In this document: piece by piece, positions 7,057 to 15,095 of the stretch
Numbering within the stretch: the stretch's first letter is position 1
Layout of the letters: each line of letters opens with the position of its first letter
From: Gemmatimonadota bacterium
GTDB lineage: Bacteria > Gemmatimonadota > Gemmatimonadetes > Longimicrobiales > Longimicrobiaceae
Assembly: GCA_019240375.1 (NCBI GenBank)
Contig: JAFAYN010000142.1
Span: 1 to 18,484 of the forward strand
DNA length: 18,484 bases
Reading direction: 5' to 3'
Notes under the pieces: generated by a model
Seen by the model: the letters and a program-made list of their open reading frames with translations, nothing else
Databases searched by the model: none
Told to the model about the DNA's origin: nothing
Program-made: the position numbers and the translations under genes

Positions 7057-7872
7057 TCAGTACCAGGTCTCTTCCGAGCTGCGGGCCATCCGCTGCAGCG
7101 TCGCGTCCCGCTTCCCCATCGCCGCCAGGTAGTAGCCGTTGATCACCGGGTCCTCCGGCGCGCGCTCCAGCGCGGTACGCGTGGCGCGCACCAGCCCCTC
7201 CAGCGCCGCCAGCCGGACCACCGGGTCCGCCCGCTCGTCGTCGGCCACGCTGGCGTACTCGCTGAGGGCGCTCACGTAGTCCGCCTGCGCCGCGCGGAGC
7301 TGGGCGGCGGTGGCGCTGGCTCCCGATCGGCGCGGCGCGGAGTGGGCCGCGGAGCGGAGCGTGCGCTTCGGCGCCTCCGCCTCGGCGGACGGTTCCCCGC
7401 CCGCGGGCGGGTCCGCCCGCGCCGCCGTCTGCACCGGCGGGGCACCGACGGTCACGGCCGGGACGGTGCGGAGCGCTGGGGCCGCCACCGGCGAGCCCGC
7501 CGCCCGGGACGGGATGCGCTCCGGGTCCATCCGGTTCACCGTCCCCCCCCGCCACAGCTCCCTTCCCACCGTCCCTCCCAGCACCAGCACCGCGACGGAC
7601 GCGGCCATGCGGAGCACCGGTGAGTGCCGCGGGCGGACCTTCGCCGTCTCCTGCGGCCGGATCACCCCCTCCTCGCGCAGGCGGGCTTCCAGAGCCGGCC
7701 AGGCGAAAGGGGAGGGCTCCGGGTCCGCGAGCCCCGCCAGCGCCGCGGTCTGCCCGCGCATCTCCTCCAGCTCCATCCGGCAGTCGGCGCACCCTTCCAG
7801 GTGCAGCGCCTCTTCGGCGTGCGGCGGCTCGTCCACGAGCCGCGCGATGGCTTCGAGCGTCAGGTGCTGCAT
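7057..7872 (-). CDS. Zinc-binding anti-sigma factor, single-pass membrane protein
   Basis: A 271-aa protein. The N-terminal domain holds the ZAS motif H-x3-C-x2-C (HLEGCADC, H24, C28, C31), known in anti-sigma factors that hold ECF sigma factors inactive. One membrane helix lies at about 86-103 (SPVLRMAASVAVLVLGGTVG). The Ala/Pro-rich region after it leads to a helical C-terminal periplasmic domain (about 195-271, AAQLRAAQADYVSALSEYAS). The ATG at 7872 lies 13 nt inside the end of the sigma gene, typical of coupled sigma/anti-sigma pairs. It should bind the sigma factor encoded just upstream and release it on an envelope signal. Confidence 0.88.
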   Translation of the reverse strand: MQHLTLEAIARLVDEPPHAEEALHLEGCADCRMELEEMRGQTAALAGLADPEPSPFAWPALEARLREEGVIRPQETAKVRPRHSPVLRMAASVAVLVLGGTVGRELWRGGTVNRMDPERIPSRAAGSPVAAPALRTVPAVTVGAPPVQTAARADPPAGGEPSAEAEAPKRTLRSAAHSAPRRSGASATAAQLRAAQADYVSALSEYASVADDERADPVVRLAALEGLVRATRTALERAPEDPVINGYYLAAMGKRDATLQRMARSSEETWY

Positions 7873-8411
7873 GTCTCGATTCCTTGCTTGACGGTCGCGG
7901 AGGTGAGCAGCTGGCGCATCCGGGCCCGCGCCTTGAACAGCTGGCTCTTGCACGTCCCCGGCGCGATGCCGAGCATCTCTCCGATCTCCTCGTGCGTGTA
8001 CCCCTCCACGTCGTGGAGGACCAGAACCCGCCGCATCCCCTCCGGCAGGCGCTCCATCGCCCGCTCCAGCCGCAGACGCAGCAGGGCGTCGTCGCCGCGG
8101 GCGCTCATGGGGACGGAGTCGTCCAGCGGGGCTTCGCGGGCGGCGCGTCGCTCCCGGGAGCGACGCGCGTGCAGGGCGCTGTTCACCGCGATGCGGTGCA
8201 GCCAGGTGGAGAAGAGCGAGTCGCCACGGAACCCCGGGAGCGCCCGGAGCGCCCGCACCCAGGCCTCCTGCGCCCAGTCCTCCGCCTGCGCGTCGTCCCC
8301 GGCGAGGCGCCGCACCACGGCGTACACCCGCCGCGCGTGCAGCCGGTACAGTGCCTGGATCGCGCCGCCGTCGCCCTGTTTCGCGCTCTGGATCAGCTGG
8401 TTCTCGGTCAT
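7860..8411 (-). CDS. ECF-type RNA polymerase sigma factor (first module)
   Basis: A 183-aa sigma factor. Sigma region 2 spans about 17-85, with the core/-10 recognition stretch AEDWAQEAWVRALRALPGF (43-61) and FSTWLHRIAVNSALHARR. Region 4 spans about 115-168 with the helix-turn-helix YTHEEIGEMLGIAPGTCKSQ (138-157). It has no sigma region 1 or 3, as expected for group IV factors. It overlaps the anti-sigma gene by 13 nt and heads the operon sigma, anti-sigma, PDZ protein. The ATG at 8411 gives the usual N-terminus. Such factors usually activate their own operon, but no convincing ECF promoter was identified upstream. Confidence 0.92.
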   Translation of the reverse strand: MTENQLIQSAKQGDGGAIQALYRLHARRVYAVVRRLAGDDAQAEDWAQEAWVRALRALPGFRGDSLFSTWLHRIAVNSALHARRSRERRAAREAPLDDSVPMSARGDDALLRLRLERAMERLPEGMRRVLVLHDVEGYTHEEIGEMLGIAPGTCKSQLFKARARMRQLLTSATVKQGIETCST

Positions 8412-8575
8412 GGTCCGTTCACGGGTCCGCAACGTATGATGCCGCACCCCCGCGAAGGGTTGCCTGCGGGCATCGGCCGCTTCGGTCCGGCTCGGATCGT
8501 GGGGGAGGTCCGCGAGCCCTTTGGGACCGCGTAGGGTACCGTGGACGGGGGAGAGGGGTTCCTGCGGGGAGGATG

Positions 8576-8600
8576 GGCGCCGCGGCCGGTCCGCGGCGCC
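8576..8600 (-). terminator. Terminator-like hairpin after the Yip1-like gene
   Basis: GGCGCCGCGG and CCGCGGCGCC form a perfect 10-bp stem with a 5-nt loop, 8 nt beyond the leftward stop at 8609. There is no T-tract on either side, so termination would depend on stem strength or a factor. Confidence 0.45.
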
Positions 8601-8608
8601 CCGGCGGC

Positions 8609-9124
8609 TCAGCGGGCGGCGCCGAGCACCCCGGCCATGAAGGCCAGCCCCGCGACGAACATCAGCCAGAGGAGGTACGGGAGGTTGGCGATCAGCGCGG
8701 TCAGCACCGCCTTCCCGGTGGAGATGTCCAGCGCCTGGCGGACGGCGACCACCCCGGTGACGAGCTGCCAGATCCACACCACGAAGCCGATCAGCCCGCC
8801 CAGGACCGGGATGAAGCCCAGGATGAGGAAGACGCCCGGCGCCCGCGCGAAACCGGTGGTGCGCAGCACCTCGCCCCAGTCCGCCGTCCCCCCGAACAGG
8901 TGCACCCCCACCAGGTAGGCGAGCCCCGAAAAGACCGCCCACCCCAGGAAGGCGCTGAGCAGCCCGCCGACGATCCCCACGATTCCGCCCCCGGCTCCGC
9001 CGATGGCCGCGGCCACCGCCACGATCGCCACCACCGTGGCGGCCTGTCCGGTGGCGGTGCGGTCCGCCTCCACATCCTCGTACGTGGCGACGTTCAGCGT
9101 CGCCGCTCCCAGCATGCGATCCAC
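8609..9124 (-). CDS. Yip1-like multi-pass membrane protein
   Basis: A protein of about 171 aa that begins VDRMLGAATLNVATYEDVEAD, followed by about five membrane segments and short glycine-rich loops. The soluble lead-in plus hydrophobic core resembles bacterial Yip1-domain proteins, whose role is unknown. The start is uncertain. A GTG at 9124 keeps the SLVDRM-like lead commonly seen in relatives; an ATG at 9115 has a GGTGG six nt before it; the frame runs open to a TTG at 9232, but that extension looks non-coding and covers promoter-like sequence. It is divergent from the Spy-like gene at 9333. Confidence 0.78.
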   Translation of the reverse strand: MDRMLGAATLNVATYEDVEADRTATGQAATVVAIVAVAAAIGGAGGGIVGIVGGLLSAFLGWAVFSGLAYLVGVHLFGGTADWGEVLRTTGFARAPGVFLILGFIPVLGGLIGFVVWIWQLVTGVVAVRQALDISTGKAVLTALIANLPYLLWLMFVAGLAFMAGVLGAAR

Positions 9125-9222
9125 CAGCGACCCGCGGGCTGCTTCCGCCGTGTCGTCCTCCGGATTGGATTCTTGAAGGGTACTCCGCCCAAGATATTCC
9201 GTGGCGCCGCTACGGAAAAGAC

Positions 9223-9238
9223 AAACGTGCAAACGTTT
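9223..9238. promoter_or_regulatory. 16-bp dyad, possible operator
   Basis: AAACGTGCAAACGTTT consists of AAACGT and its exact reverse complement ACGTTT around a GCAA centre, in an AT-richer island between two divergent genes. It lies 16 nt before a TATAAT box and so overlaps where a -35 element would be. The placement suits a dimeric regulator, which is unidentified. Confidence 0.4.
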
Positions 9239-9253
9239 CTACGGGCCCGGCGG

Positions 9254-9259
9254 TATAAT
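9254..9259 (+). promoter_or_regulatory. Consensus -10 box (TATAAT)
   Basis: A perfect TATAAT stands out in this GC-rich sequence, 74 nt before the ATG of the Spy-like gene. No -35 match to TTGACA lies 16-18 nt upstream; the dyad at 9223-9238 occupies that place, which suggests an activator-dependent or regulated promoter. Confidence 0.45.
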
Positions 9260-9332
9260 GGTGTCGGAGCGGCGCGGGCCCCGGCGACGGAGCCCGGCCG
9301 CGCGAACGACCGACGCCGCGAGATCGACCGCC

Positions 9333-9872
9333 ATGAAGAAGATACAGCGTGTCCTGCTGGTCCTCGTCCTTCTGGCTCTCCCCCTTCCCCTGCACGCCCA
9401 GCAGGGGCGGGGACGGAAGCCGGAGCACCGCCCCTTCGCCCTCCTCCTGGACCATCGCCAGGAGCTGGGCCTGTCCGCCGACCAGGTCGCGCGGCTGCAG
9501 GCCATCGCCCGCCGCCTGGAAGAGCGCAACCAGCCGCTCCGGGAGCAGCTCCGCCGGCAGCGGGAAGCGTACTTCGCCGCGCGGCGGGCGCAGATCGCCC
9601 GGCTGAGCCCCGAGGCGCGGCGCGACACCCTCCGTCGGCTCCAGGGCGAGCGGGGGAAGCCGCACCCCATCCCCGCGGAGATGCGCCCCATCGTGGAGCA
9701 GATGCGTGCCCACACGCACGACGCCATGGAGGACGCGGAAACGGTGCTCACCTCCGAGCAGAAGGAGCGCGCCCGCGCCCTGTACCGCGCCCACCGCGAG
9801 GAGCTGCGCCGGCAGAAGGGGGAGCGCGCGGGAGCGGGGGGCCGCGTCGCGGGCTCCCGCGCCGGCTCCTGA
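9333..9872 (+). CDS. Periplasmic Spy/CpxP-like protein (LTxxQ family)
   Basis: A 179-aa exported protein with a signal peptide (residues 1-22, ending PLHA before Q23). The mature part is Arg/Glu-rich and almost entirely helical. It has two landmarks of Spy-like proteins: LGLSADQVARLQAI near residues 48-61 and LTSEQKERARALY with the LTxxQ motif near 143-155. Spy and CpxP are helical periplasmic proteins tied to envelope stress as chaperones or sensors, while Zra-type relatives bind metals. Here it precedes a sigma factor gene by 19 nt and is probably co-transcribed with it, so it may sense for, or be induced by, that system. The Arg-rich C-terminal tail is low in complexity. Confidence 0.78.
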   Translation: MKKIQRVLLVLVLLALPLPLHAQQGRGRKPEHRPFALLLDHRQELGLSADQVARLQAIARRLEERNQPLREQLRRQREAYFAARRAQIARLSPEARRDTLRRLQGERGKPHPIPAEMRPIVEQMRAHTHDAMEDAETVLTSEQKERARALYRAHREELRRQKGERAGAGGRVAGSRAGS

Positions 9873-9891
9873 TCCGCTGACGCGGCCGGGG

Positions 9892-10479
9892 ATGGACGCG
9901 GCGCTCCCTTCCGGCGCCGGCGCCCTGGCGCCGGACGACGCGCTGGACTCGCAGCTGGTGGAGCGCGTCCGGCGCGGCGACGCCGGGGCCTTCGACCAGC
10001 TCGTCACCCGCCACATGCGGCGGGCGTTCGGGGTGGCGTACCGGCTGATGGGGCAGCGCGAGGACGCCGAGGACCTGGTCCAGGAAGCGTTCCTCGCGGT
10101 GCTGGAGCGGGTCGACACCTTCCAGGCGGGGCGGAGCTTCGCCCCCTGGTTCTACCGGATCCTGGTGAACCGCGGACTGAACGCCCGCAAGGCGCGCGCG
10201 CTCCGCGTGATGGAAGAGATCCCGGTCAGCGCCGCGGCCTCGTCGGTAGGGCCCGACCGGGCGGCGGAGCAGAGCGAGCTCCGCGAGGAGCTGCGGCAGG
10301 CGATGGAAGGGCTCCCCGAGCGGCAGCGGACGGTGGTGCAGCTGTCGGAGCTGGAGGGGTTCACCAGCCCGGAGATCGCGGCCGTACTGGAGATATCGGA
10401 AGGAACGGTGCGCTGGCACCTGCACGAGGCGCGCAAGACGCTGCGCCGGGTGCTCGCCCCCTTCGAAGCCAAGGAGTGA
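9892..10479 (+). CDS. ECF-type RNA polymerase sigma factor (second module)
   Basis: A 195-aa sigma factor. Region 2 spans about 36-103 (AEDLVQEAFLAVLERVDTF at 59-77, then FAPWFYRILVNRGLNARK). Region 4 spans about 133-187 with the helix-turn-helix FTSPEIAAVLEISEGTVRWH (157-176) and the RxxxLR tail. It is clearly different in sequence from the factor at 7860-8411, so it is not a recent duplicate. The ATG at 9892 follows the Spy-like stop by 19 nt. The TGA is two nt before the next gene's ATG and its last codons supply that gene's ribosome-binding site, so coupling is likely. Confidence 0.92.
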   Translation: MDAALPSGAGALAPDDALDSQLVERVRRGDAGAFDQLVTRHMRRAFGVAYRLMGQREDAEDLVQEAFLAVLERVDTFQAGRSFAPWFYRILVNRGLNARKARALRVMEEIPVSAAASSVGPDRAAEQSELREELRQAMEGLPERQRTVVQLSELEGFTSPEIAAVLEISEGTVRWHLHEARKTLRRVLAPFEAKE

Positions 10480-10481
10480 CC

Positions 10482-10925
10482 ATGCAGGAACTTCCCCACG
10501 ATCCGACCCCGGATCCCCGCCTCGCGGCCCTGCTCCGCGAGCTGGACCCGCCGCCCCCCATGGGCGAGGCGGACTGGACACGTCTGCACGCCGCCGTCGC
10601 CCGGCGCGCCGAGCTCCCCCTGGCGGGGCGGCGCCGGGCCTCGCGCCTGCGTACCGCCGCGCGCTGGATGCGGGTGGCGATCCCGGCCGCCGCGGCGGCC
10701 GGGGTGGTGCTGGCCGTCCAGTCCGGGGTGCTGCGGCAGCCCGCGGTGCCGGGGTCGGTGGCGGTCGGCGGGGCCCCCGGCGACACGGCGCACCCGGTGC
10801 AGGTGGAGGAGGTGGTCAGCGCCTCCCTCCCCACCGGTGAGCTGGACCAGTTGATCTCCGGCCGGGCGGAATCGGAAGCGCTCCTCCTCGCCGCCGTGGG
10901 CGAGGGAGACGACGCGCGGATGTAG
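10482..10925 (+). CDS. Probable anti-sigma factor, small single-pass membrane protein
   Basis: A 147-aa protein placed directly after a sigma gene. Residues 1-50 are a cytoplasmic Pro/Asp-rich domain (PHDPTPDPRLAALLREL), residues 64-83 a membrane helix (MRVAIPAAAAAGVVLAVQSG), and the rest an outward tail containing VEEVVSASLPTGELDQLIS. There is no ZAS zinc motif. The assignment rests on topology and position: the AAGGAG ribosome-binding site is formed inside the last codons of the sigma gene, five nt before the ATG. A GTG at 10476 in the same frame is a possible alternative start. It could instead be a membrane accessory protein. Confidence 0.68.
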   Translation: MQELPHDPTPDPRLAALLRELDPPPPMGEADWTRLHAAVARRAELPLAGRRRASRLRTAARWMRVAIPAAAAAGVVLAVQSGVLRQPAVPGSVAVGGAPGDTAHPVQVEEVVSASLPTGELDQLISGRAESEALLLAAVGEGDDARM

Positions 10926-11010
10926 CCGACGCACCGCGGAACGATTGCTGCGGCAGGGAGAGCCGGTTCGCGTTCGTCTCCGACTTTTTACCAGACCAGA
11001 GGATCCGTAT

Positions 11011-11571
11011 ATGCGCAGTCTGATTCGTTCGCTCTTCGTCGCGGCCCTCCTCCTGGGCGTCGCCACCTCGGCGCGCGCGCAGGGAGGCTTCGCCCTCAAG
11101 GGACACTACATCTTCAACTCGTCGTCCATCAACGACCGGAAGACCGACACCATCCCCGACGCCAACGGCTTCAGCATCGGCGCGGAGATGGTCCTCCCCA
11201 TGGGGATCGGGGTGGGGGTCTCCGGCTACACCAGCACCGGCAAGACCGACAACGACGCCGCCGAGACGAAGGCGTTCACCGTGCTGGGCGAGGCCAACTA
11301 CTTCCTCAAGCTCCCCCTCCTTCCCGTGGCCCCGTACGCCGGGGTGCACGCCGGACTCGGGCGGTACACCAAGGACGACCTCCGCGACCCGCAGCGTCCC
11401 TCCATCAAGGACAGCCGCACCCAGCTCGGGTACCAGCTCGGGGTGCGGGTGCAGCTCAGCTCGCTCCTGGGGCTGGACGCGCAGTACCGCCGGGTGAGCA
11501 CCTCCGCGGCGGAGTCGCAGGAGGGGAGCCTGGAGCGCAACCAGTACCTGGTGGGTGTGACGCTCTTCTGA
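11011..11571 (+). CDS. Outer-membrane beta-barrel protein (OmpW/OmpA-barrel-like)
   Basis: A 186-aa protein with a signal peptide (residues 1-23, ending SARA before Q24). The mature chain alternates polar and hydrophobic residues in about eight strands, such as FALKGHYIFNSSS, GFSIGAEMVLPMGIGVGVSG, KAFTVLGEANYFLKL, VAPYAGVHAGLGRY and TQLGYQLGVRVQLSS, and ends with YLVGVTLF, an aromatic terminus typical of barrels inserted by BAM. It lies 85 nt after the putative anti-sigma gene and may be a target of that sigma factor or read through with the operon. The ribosome-binding site is GAGGATC, 6 nt or so before the ATG. The ligand is unknown. Confidence 0.82.
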   Translation: MRSLIRSLFVAALLLGVATSARAQGGFALKGHYIFNSSSINDRKTDTIPDANGFSIGAEMVLPMGIGVGVSGYTSTGKTDNDAAETKAFTVLGEANYFLKLPLLPVAPYAGVHAGLGRYTKDDLRDPQRPSIKDSRTQLGYQLGVRVQLSSLLGLDAQYRRVSTSAAESQEGSLERNQYLVGVTLF

Positions 11572-11603
11572 GCCGCCGCGCACGCCACGAGACGGGACAG
11601 CCG

Positions 11604-11640
11604 GGCCGGCCGCGATCTTCGCGGCCGGCCTCCGTATTTT
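11604..11640 (+). terminator. Intrinsic terminator after the outer-membrane protein gene
   Basis: GGCCGGCCGCG and CGCGGCCGGCC form a perfect 11-bp stem with loop ATCTT, followed by TCCGTATTTT. It lies 33 nt after the TGA and separates the sigma unit from the SusC/SusD unit. Confidence 0.82.
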
Positions 11641-11682
11641 GGTCCTATCCGGGCTCCTCGCAAGGGAAAGGGCAGCTTCAGG

Positions 11683-11711
11683 TTGACAAACGGGCTCCAT
11701 GCTCGTACCGT
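11683..11711 (+). promoter_or_regulatory. Candidate promoter of the SusC/SusD operon (distal)
   Basis: A perfect TTGACA is followed after 17 nt by TACCGT, 220 nt before the SusC ATG. The -10 match is weak. The long leader that would result (about 210 nt) contains no obvious riboswitch and no convincing small gene. Confidence 0.42.
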
Positions 11712-11864
11712 GCCTCCCGACACCCGCATCCGCTTCCACCCTCCATCGGGTCGTCCACGCCCGCTTCGCCGGGTTTCCCAGCACCGATCTCGCGGCACCC
11801 GGAAGGTCATGCCCGTTTTCCTCCACCCTCCAGCCCAGGAGCGCGATCCCCCGTACAACTGGTT

Positions 11865-11892
11865 TTGACGGCAGGCAGTAACGTCGTACCTC
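11865..11892 (+). promoter_or_regulatory. Second candidate promoter of the SusC/SusD operon (proximal)
   Basis: TTGACG, 16 nt, then TACCTC, about 38 nt before the SusC ATG. It shares the TTGAC...TACC pattern with the distal candidate, and a similar TTGCCG...TACCTT occurs before the lipoprotein gene at 17966, so the pattern may reflect the housekeeping promoter of this organism. Confidence 0.38.
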
Positions 11893-11930
11893 GTCGGTTT
11901 CCCATCACCGGCAGCACACAGGAGAACTCC

Positions 11931-14900
11931 ATGTCCAAGCTCCGCTGGCTACTCGCGATCTTCCTCGCGATGGCAGCACTCCCTGGCACGGGAGCCGCGC
12001 AGGTGCGCGGCGCGGTCACCGGCCAGGTCGTCGAGACGGATTCCCGTCGGCCCATCCAGGGCGCCCAGGTCCGGGTCGCGGAAAGCGGCCTTGTCGCCGT
12101 GACCGACGCGCAGGGCCGCTTCCAGCTCCAGAACGTCCCGGCGGGTGCCCGCACCCTGCAGGTGAGCCGCGTCGGCTTCAAGCCCGGCTCCGCGCAGGTG
12201 ACGGTCGGCGCCACCCCCGCGAACGTGACCGTCAGCCTGCAGACCGACGCGCTCGGGCTCGAGGAACTGGTGGTGGTCGGCTACGGTGAGCAGCGCCGCC
12301 GCGAGGTGGCCGGCGCCGTGTCCTCCCTGCGCCCGACCTCGGACGTGACCGTCCGCGACGCCCCGATCTCCTCGGTAAACGAGGTGCTCCAGGGCCGCCT
12401 GGCCGGCGTCCAGGTCTTCCAGAACTCCGGGACCCCGGGCGCGGCGATCTCCGTGCGCGTGCGCGGCTCCGCCTCGCTGAACGCCGGGAACCAGCCGCTC
12501 TACGTGGTGGACGGGGTCCCGATGATCCAGGGGAACTTCTCCGCCAACCCGCAGACCAGCTTCGGCGGGCAGGGGATCGACGCGATCTCGGACCTGAACC
12601 CCAAGGAAATCGAGTCGATCGAGGTCCTCAAGGACGCCTCGGCGGCAGCGATCTACGGCTCGCGCGCCTCGAACGGGGTGGTGCTCATCACCACCAAGCA
12701 CGGCAGCGCGGGGCGCCCGGACATCAGCTTCGGCGGGTATTACGGCACGCAGGAGGCATGGCGCCGCCTGAACTACCTGAACGCCGAGCAGTACACCCAG
12801 GTCTACAACGAGGGGTGCGTGAACCGCTACGGCGCCCCCTGCGTCACGCTGACCACGCAGGCGGCGGCGGCCTCGCCGGTGCCCAGCAGCGTCGCGAACA
12901 CGGTACGCGCGGTTCCCGGGGTCAGCACCGACTGGCTCGACCAGGTGCTGCAGACCGCCCCGACCTGGAGCCTCGACGGCTCCATCCGCGGCGGCACCGA
13001 GCGGGCGCGCTACTACGTCTCGGGGAGCGCGGTGAACCAGGACGGGATCCTGCGGGCGCAGGGCTACCAGCGTCTGAACGGCCGCCTGAACCTCGACTAC
13101 GTCCCCACCACCCGCCTGACGCTGGGAACCAACGTCGCGCTGGCGCAGGGGATCATGCAGCGGGCGCGCAGCGACAACACGATCTACGGCGCGCTCCCGA
13201 ACGCCATGGCGAACCCGCCGATCCAGCCCGTCTACACCAACAGCGGCGACTACTACGAGACGCTGTACGTCAACCCGGTGGGGATGCTCAACGAGTCCGA
13301 GGCCGAGGAGCGCAGCCTCCGCGTGCTGGGGAACACCTTCGCGCGCTACGAGCTGGCCGACTGGCTGAACATCCGCGGCAGCGTCGGGCTCGACAACCTG
13401 ACCAACCGCTCGCGCGCGTGGGACTCGCCGAACTTCGGCCCCTGGGCGGGGAGCGGCGGCGCCGCCGGCTCCGGTACCTACTTCGTGAGCCGGGTGACCT
13501 ACGAGGGGACGGCGAACTTCAACCGTGCCTTCGGGAGCAACCACGACTTCTCGGGCGTGGTGGGGGCGAGCCTGGAGGACAACACGCAGGAGCAGGAGCA
13601 GGTGCAGGGAACGCAGTTCCCGACCGAGTTCTTCAAGTACGTGACCTCCGCGGCCACCATCGCCAGCGGGACCACCACGCGGGCGGACTACAACCTGGTG
13701 TCGTACTTCGGCCGGCTGTCGTACACCTTCGCCGACAAGCTGACGACCACCTTCAACCTGCGTACGGACGGGTCGTCGCGCTTCGGCGCCAACCACCGCT
13801 ACGGCACCTTCCCCTCGGCCTCGGTGCTCTACCGGCTGGGTGAGGAGCCGTTCATGCAGAGCCAGAACATCCTCGCCAACCTGGCGCTGCGCGCGAGCTA
13901 CGGCCGCACCGGCAACCAGCAGGACATCGGCAACTTCGCCTCCCGCGGGCTCTACGGCGGCGGGTACAACTACACCGACCAGCCGGGGATCGCGCCCTCG
14001 CAGCTCGCCAACCCCGACCTGCGCTGGGAGACGACCGACCAGCTGAACCTGGGCACCGACTTCTCGGTGCTGAACGACCGCGTCAACTTCACCTTCGACT
14101 ACTACGACAAGCGGACCAAGGACCTCCTGGTCAACCGTCCGGTCCCGCAGACCACCGGCTTCGCGACCATCACGTCCAACATCGGCGCGATGAAGAACGT
14201 GGGGTACGAGGTGTCGACGCGGGTGCGGTGGCTGCAGGGGAGCAGCCGCGGGCTGAGCTGGTCGACCGACTTCAACCTCTCGCACAACCGCAACGAGGTC
14301 ACCGAGCTGTACAACAATCAGCCGATCAGCAGCGGGTTCGCCAGCCGCGTCGAGGTCGGCCAGCCGATCGGCTACTTCTACGGGTACGTGACCGAGGGGC
14401 TCTTCCAGAACACGTCCGAGATCTGCCTCAACTCGGCCGGCGGCGCGGCCTGCGCAGGGAAGCACGCCTACCAGGGGAGCAGCCGCACCGCTCCGGGCGA
14501 CATCAAGTTCAAGGACCTGAACGGCGACGGGATCATCAACGCCGCCGACCGGACCAAGATCGGCTCGCCGTGGCCGGACTTCGAGGGCGGGATCACCAAC
14601 ACGCTCTCCTTCCTCGGCTTCGACGCCACCGCGTTCGTGCAGTTCTCGCAGGGGAACGACATCTTCAACGGCAACCGGATCTACAGCGACCGGTACGGCA
14701 GCGGCGGCGACAACCACACCACGCGCGCGCTGCAGCGCTGGACCCCGCAGAACACCAACACCAACGAGCCGCGGGCGGTGTGGGGCGACCCGAACCTGAA
14801 CACCCGCAACTCGGACCGGTTCGTGGAAGACGGTTCGTACTGGCGGCTGAAGAACGCGGTGGTAGGCTACACGATCCCCACGCGCATGGCGCAGCGTCTC

Positions 14901-15077
14901 AGCTTCCGGAGCGCCCGGATCTACGTCCAGGGGCAGAACCTGATCACCCACACCAAGTACAGCGGCTTCGATCCCGAGGTGAACTACGCCGGGCAATCCT
15001 CGACCACCCGCGGGACCGACTTCTACACGCTCCCACAGGCTCGGACCGTTTCCTTCGGTTTCAACGTCGGATACTGA
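11931..15077 (+). CDS. SusC/RagA family TonB-linked outer-membrane protein
   Basis: A 1048-aa outer-membrane receptor. Residues 1-23 are a signal peptide before Q24. Residues about 25-107 are a carboxypeptidase-regulatory-like domain (VRGAVTGQVV to VSLQTDAL). The SusC signature EELVVVGYG, which includes the TonB-box-like stretch, is at 111-119. The plug follows to about 245 (APISSVNEVLQGRLAGVQV, NQPLYVVDGVPM, IESIEVLKDASAAAIYGSRA), and the 22-strand barrel fills the rest, ending TVSFGFNVGY. It imports bulky nutrients such as oligosaccharides or peptides with its SusD lid, using energy passed by TonB. AGGAG lies 6 nt before the ATG. The DLNGDGIINAADRTKIG segment near 870 is a usual feature of the family. 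Substrate unknown. Confidence 0.95.
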   Translation: MSKLRWLLAIFLAMAALPGTGAAQVRGAVTGQVVETDSRRPIQGAQVRVAESGLVAVTDAQGRFQLQNVPAGARTLQVSRVGFKPGSAQVTVGATPANVTVSLQTDALGLEELVVVGYGEQRRREVAGAVSSLRPTSDVTVRDAPISSVNEVLQGRLAGVQVFQNSGTPGAAISVRVRGSASLNAGNQPLYVVDGVPMIQGNFSANPQTSFGGQGIDAISDLNPKEIESIEVLKDASAAAIYGSRASNGVVLITTKHGSAGRPDISFGGYYGTQEAWRRLNYLNAEQYTQVYNEGCVNRYGAPCVTLTTQAAAASPVPSSVANTVRAVPGVSTDWLDQVLQTAPTWSLDGSIRGGTERARYYVSGSAVNQDGILRAQGYQRLNGRLNLDYVPTTRLTLGTNVALAQGIMQRARSDNTIYGALPNAMANPPIQPVYTNSGDYYETLYVNPVGMLNESEAEERSLRVLGNTFARYELADWLNIRGSVGLDNLTNRSRAWDSPNFGPWAGSGGAAGSGTYFVSRVTYEGTANFNRAFGSNHDFSGVVGASLEDNTQEQEQVQGTQFPTEFFKYVTSAATIASGTTTRADYNLVSYFGRLSYTFADKLTTTFNLRTDGSSRFGANHRYGTFPSASVLYRLGEEPFMQSQNILANLALRASYGRTGNQQDIGNFASRGLYGGGYNYTDQPGIAPSQLANPDLRWETTDQLNLGTDFSVLNDRVNFTFDYYDKRTKDLLVNRPVPQTTGFATITSNIGAMKNVGYEVSTRVRWLQGSSRGLSWSTDFNLSHNRNEVTELYNNQPISSGFASRVEVGQPIGYFYGYVTEGLFQNTSEICLNSAGGAACAGKHAYQGSSRTAPGDIKFKDLNGDGIINAADRTKIGSPWPDFEGGITNTLSFLGFDATAFVQFSQGNDIFNGNRIYSDRYGSGGDNHTTRALQRWTPQNTNTNEPRAVWGDPNLNTRNSDRFVEDGSYWRLKNAVVGYTIPTRMAQRLSFRSARIYVQGQNLITHTKYSGFDPEVNYAGQSSTTRGTDFYTLPQARTVSFGFNVGY

Positions 15078-15095
15078 GCAGAGGAGAAACTCTTG

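Noticed and set aside
9125..9232. N-terminal extension of the Yip1-like protein to a TTG start
   Set aside because: The sequence covers AT-rich promoter-like DNA and the dyad, and the extension has no membrane-protein or family character.
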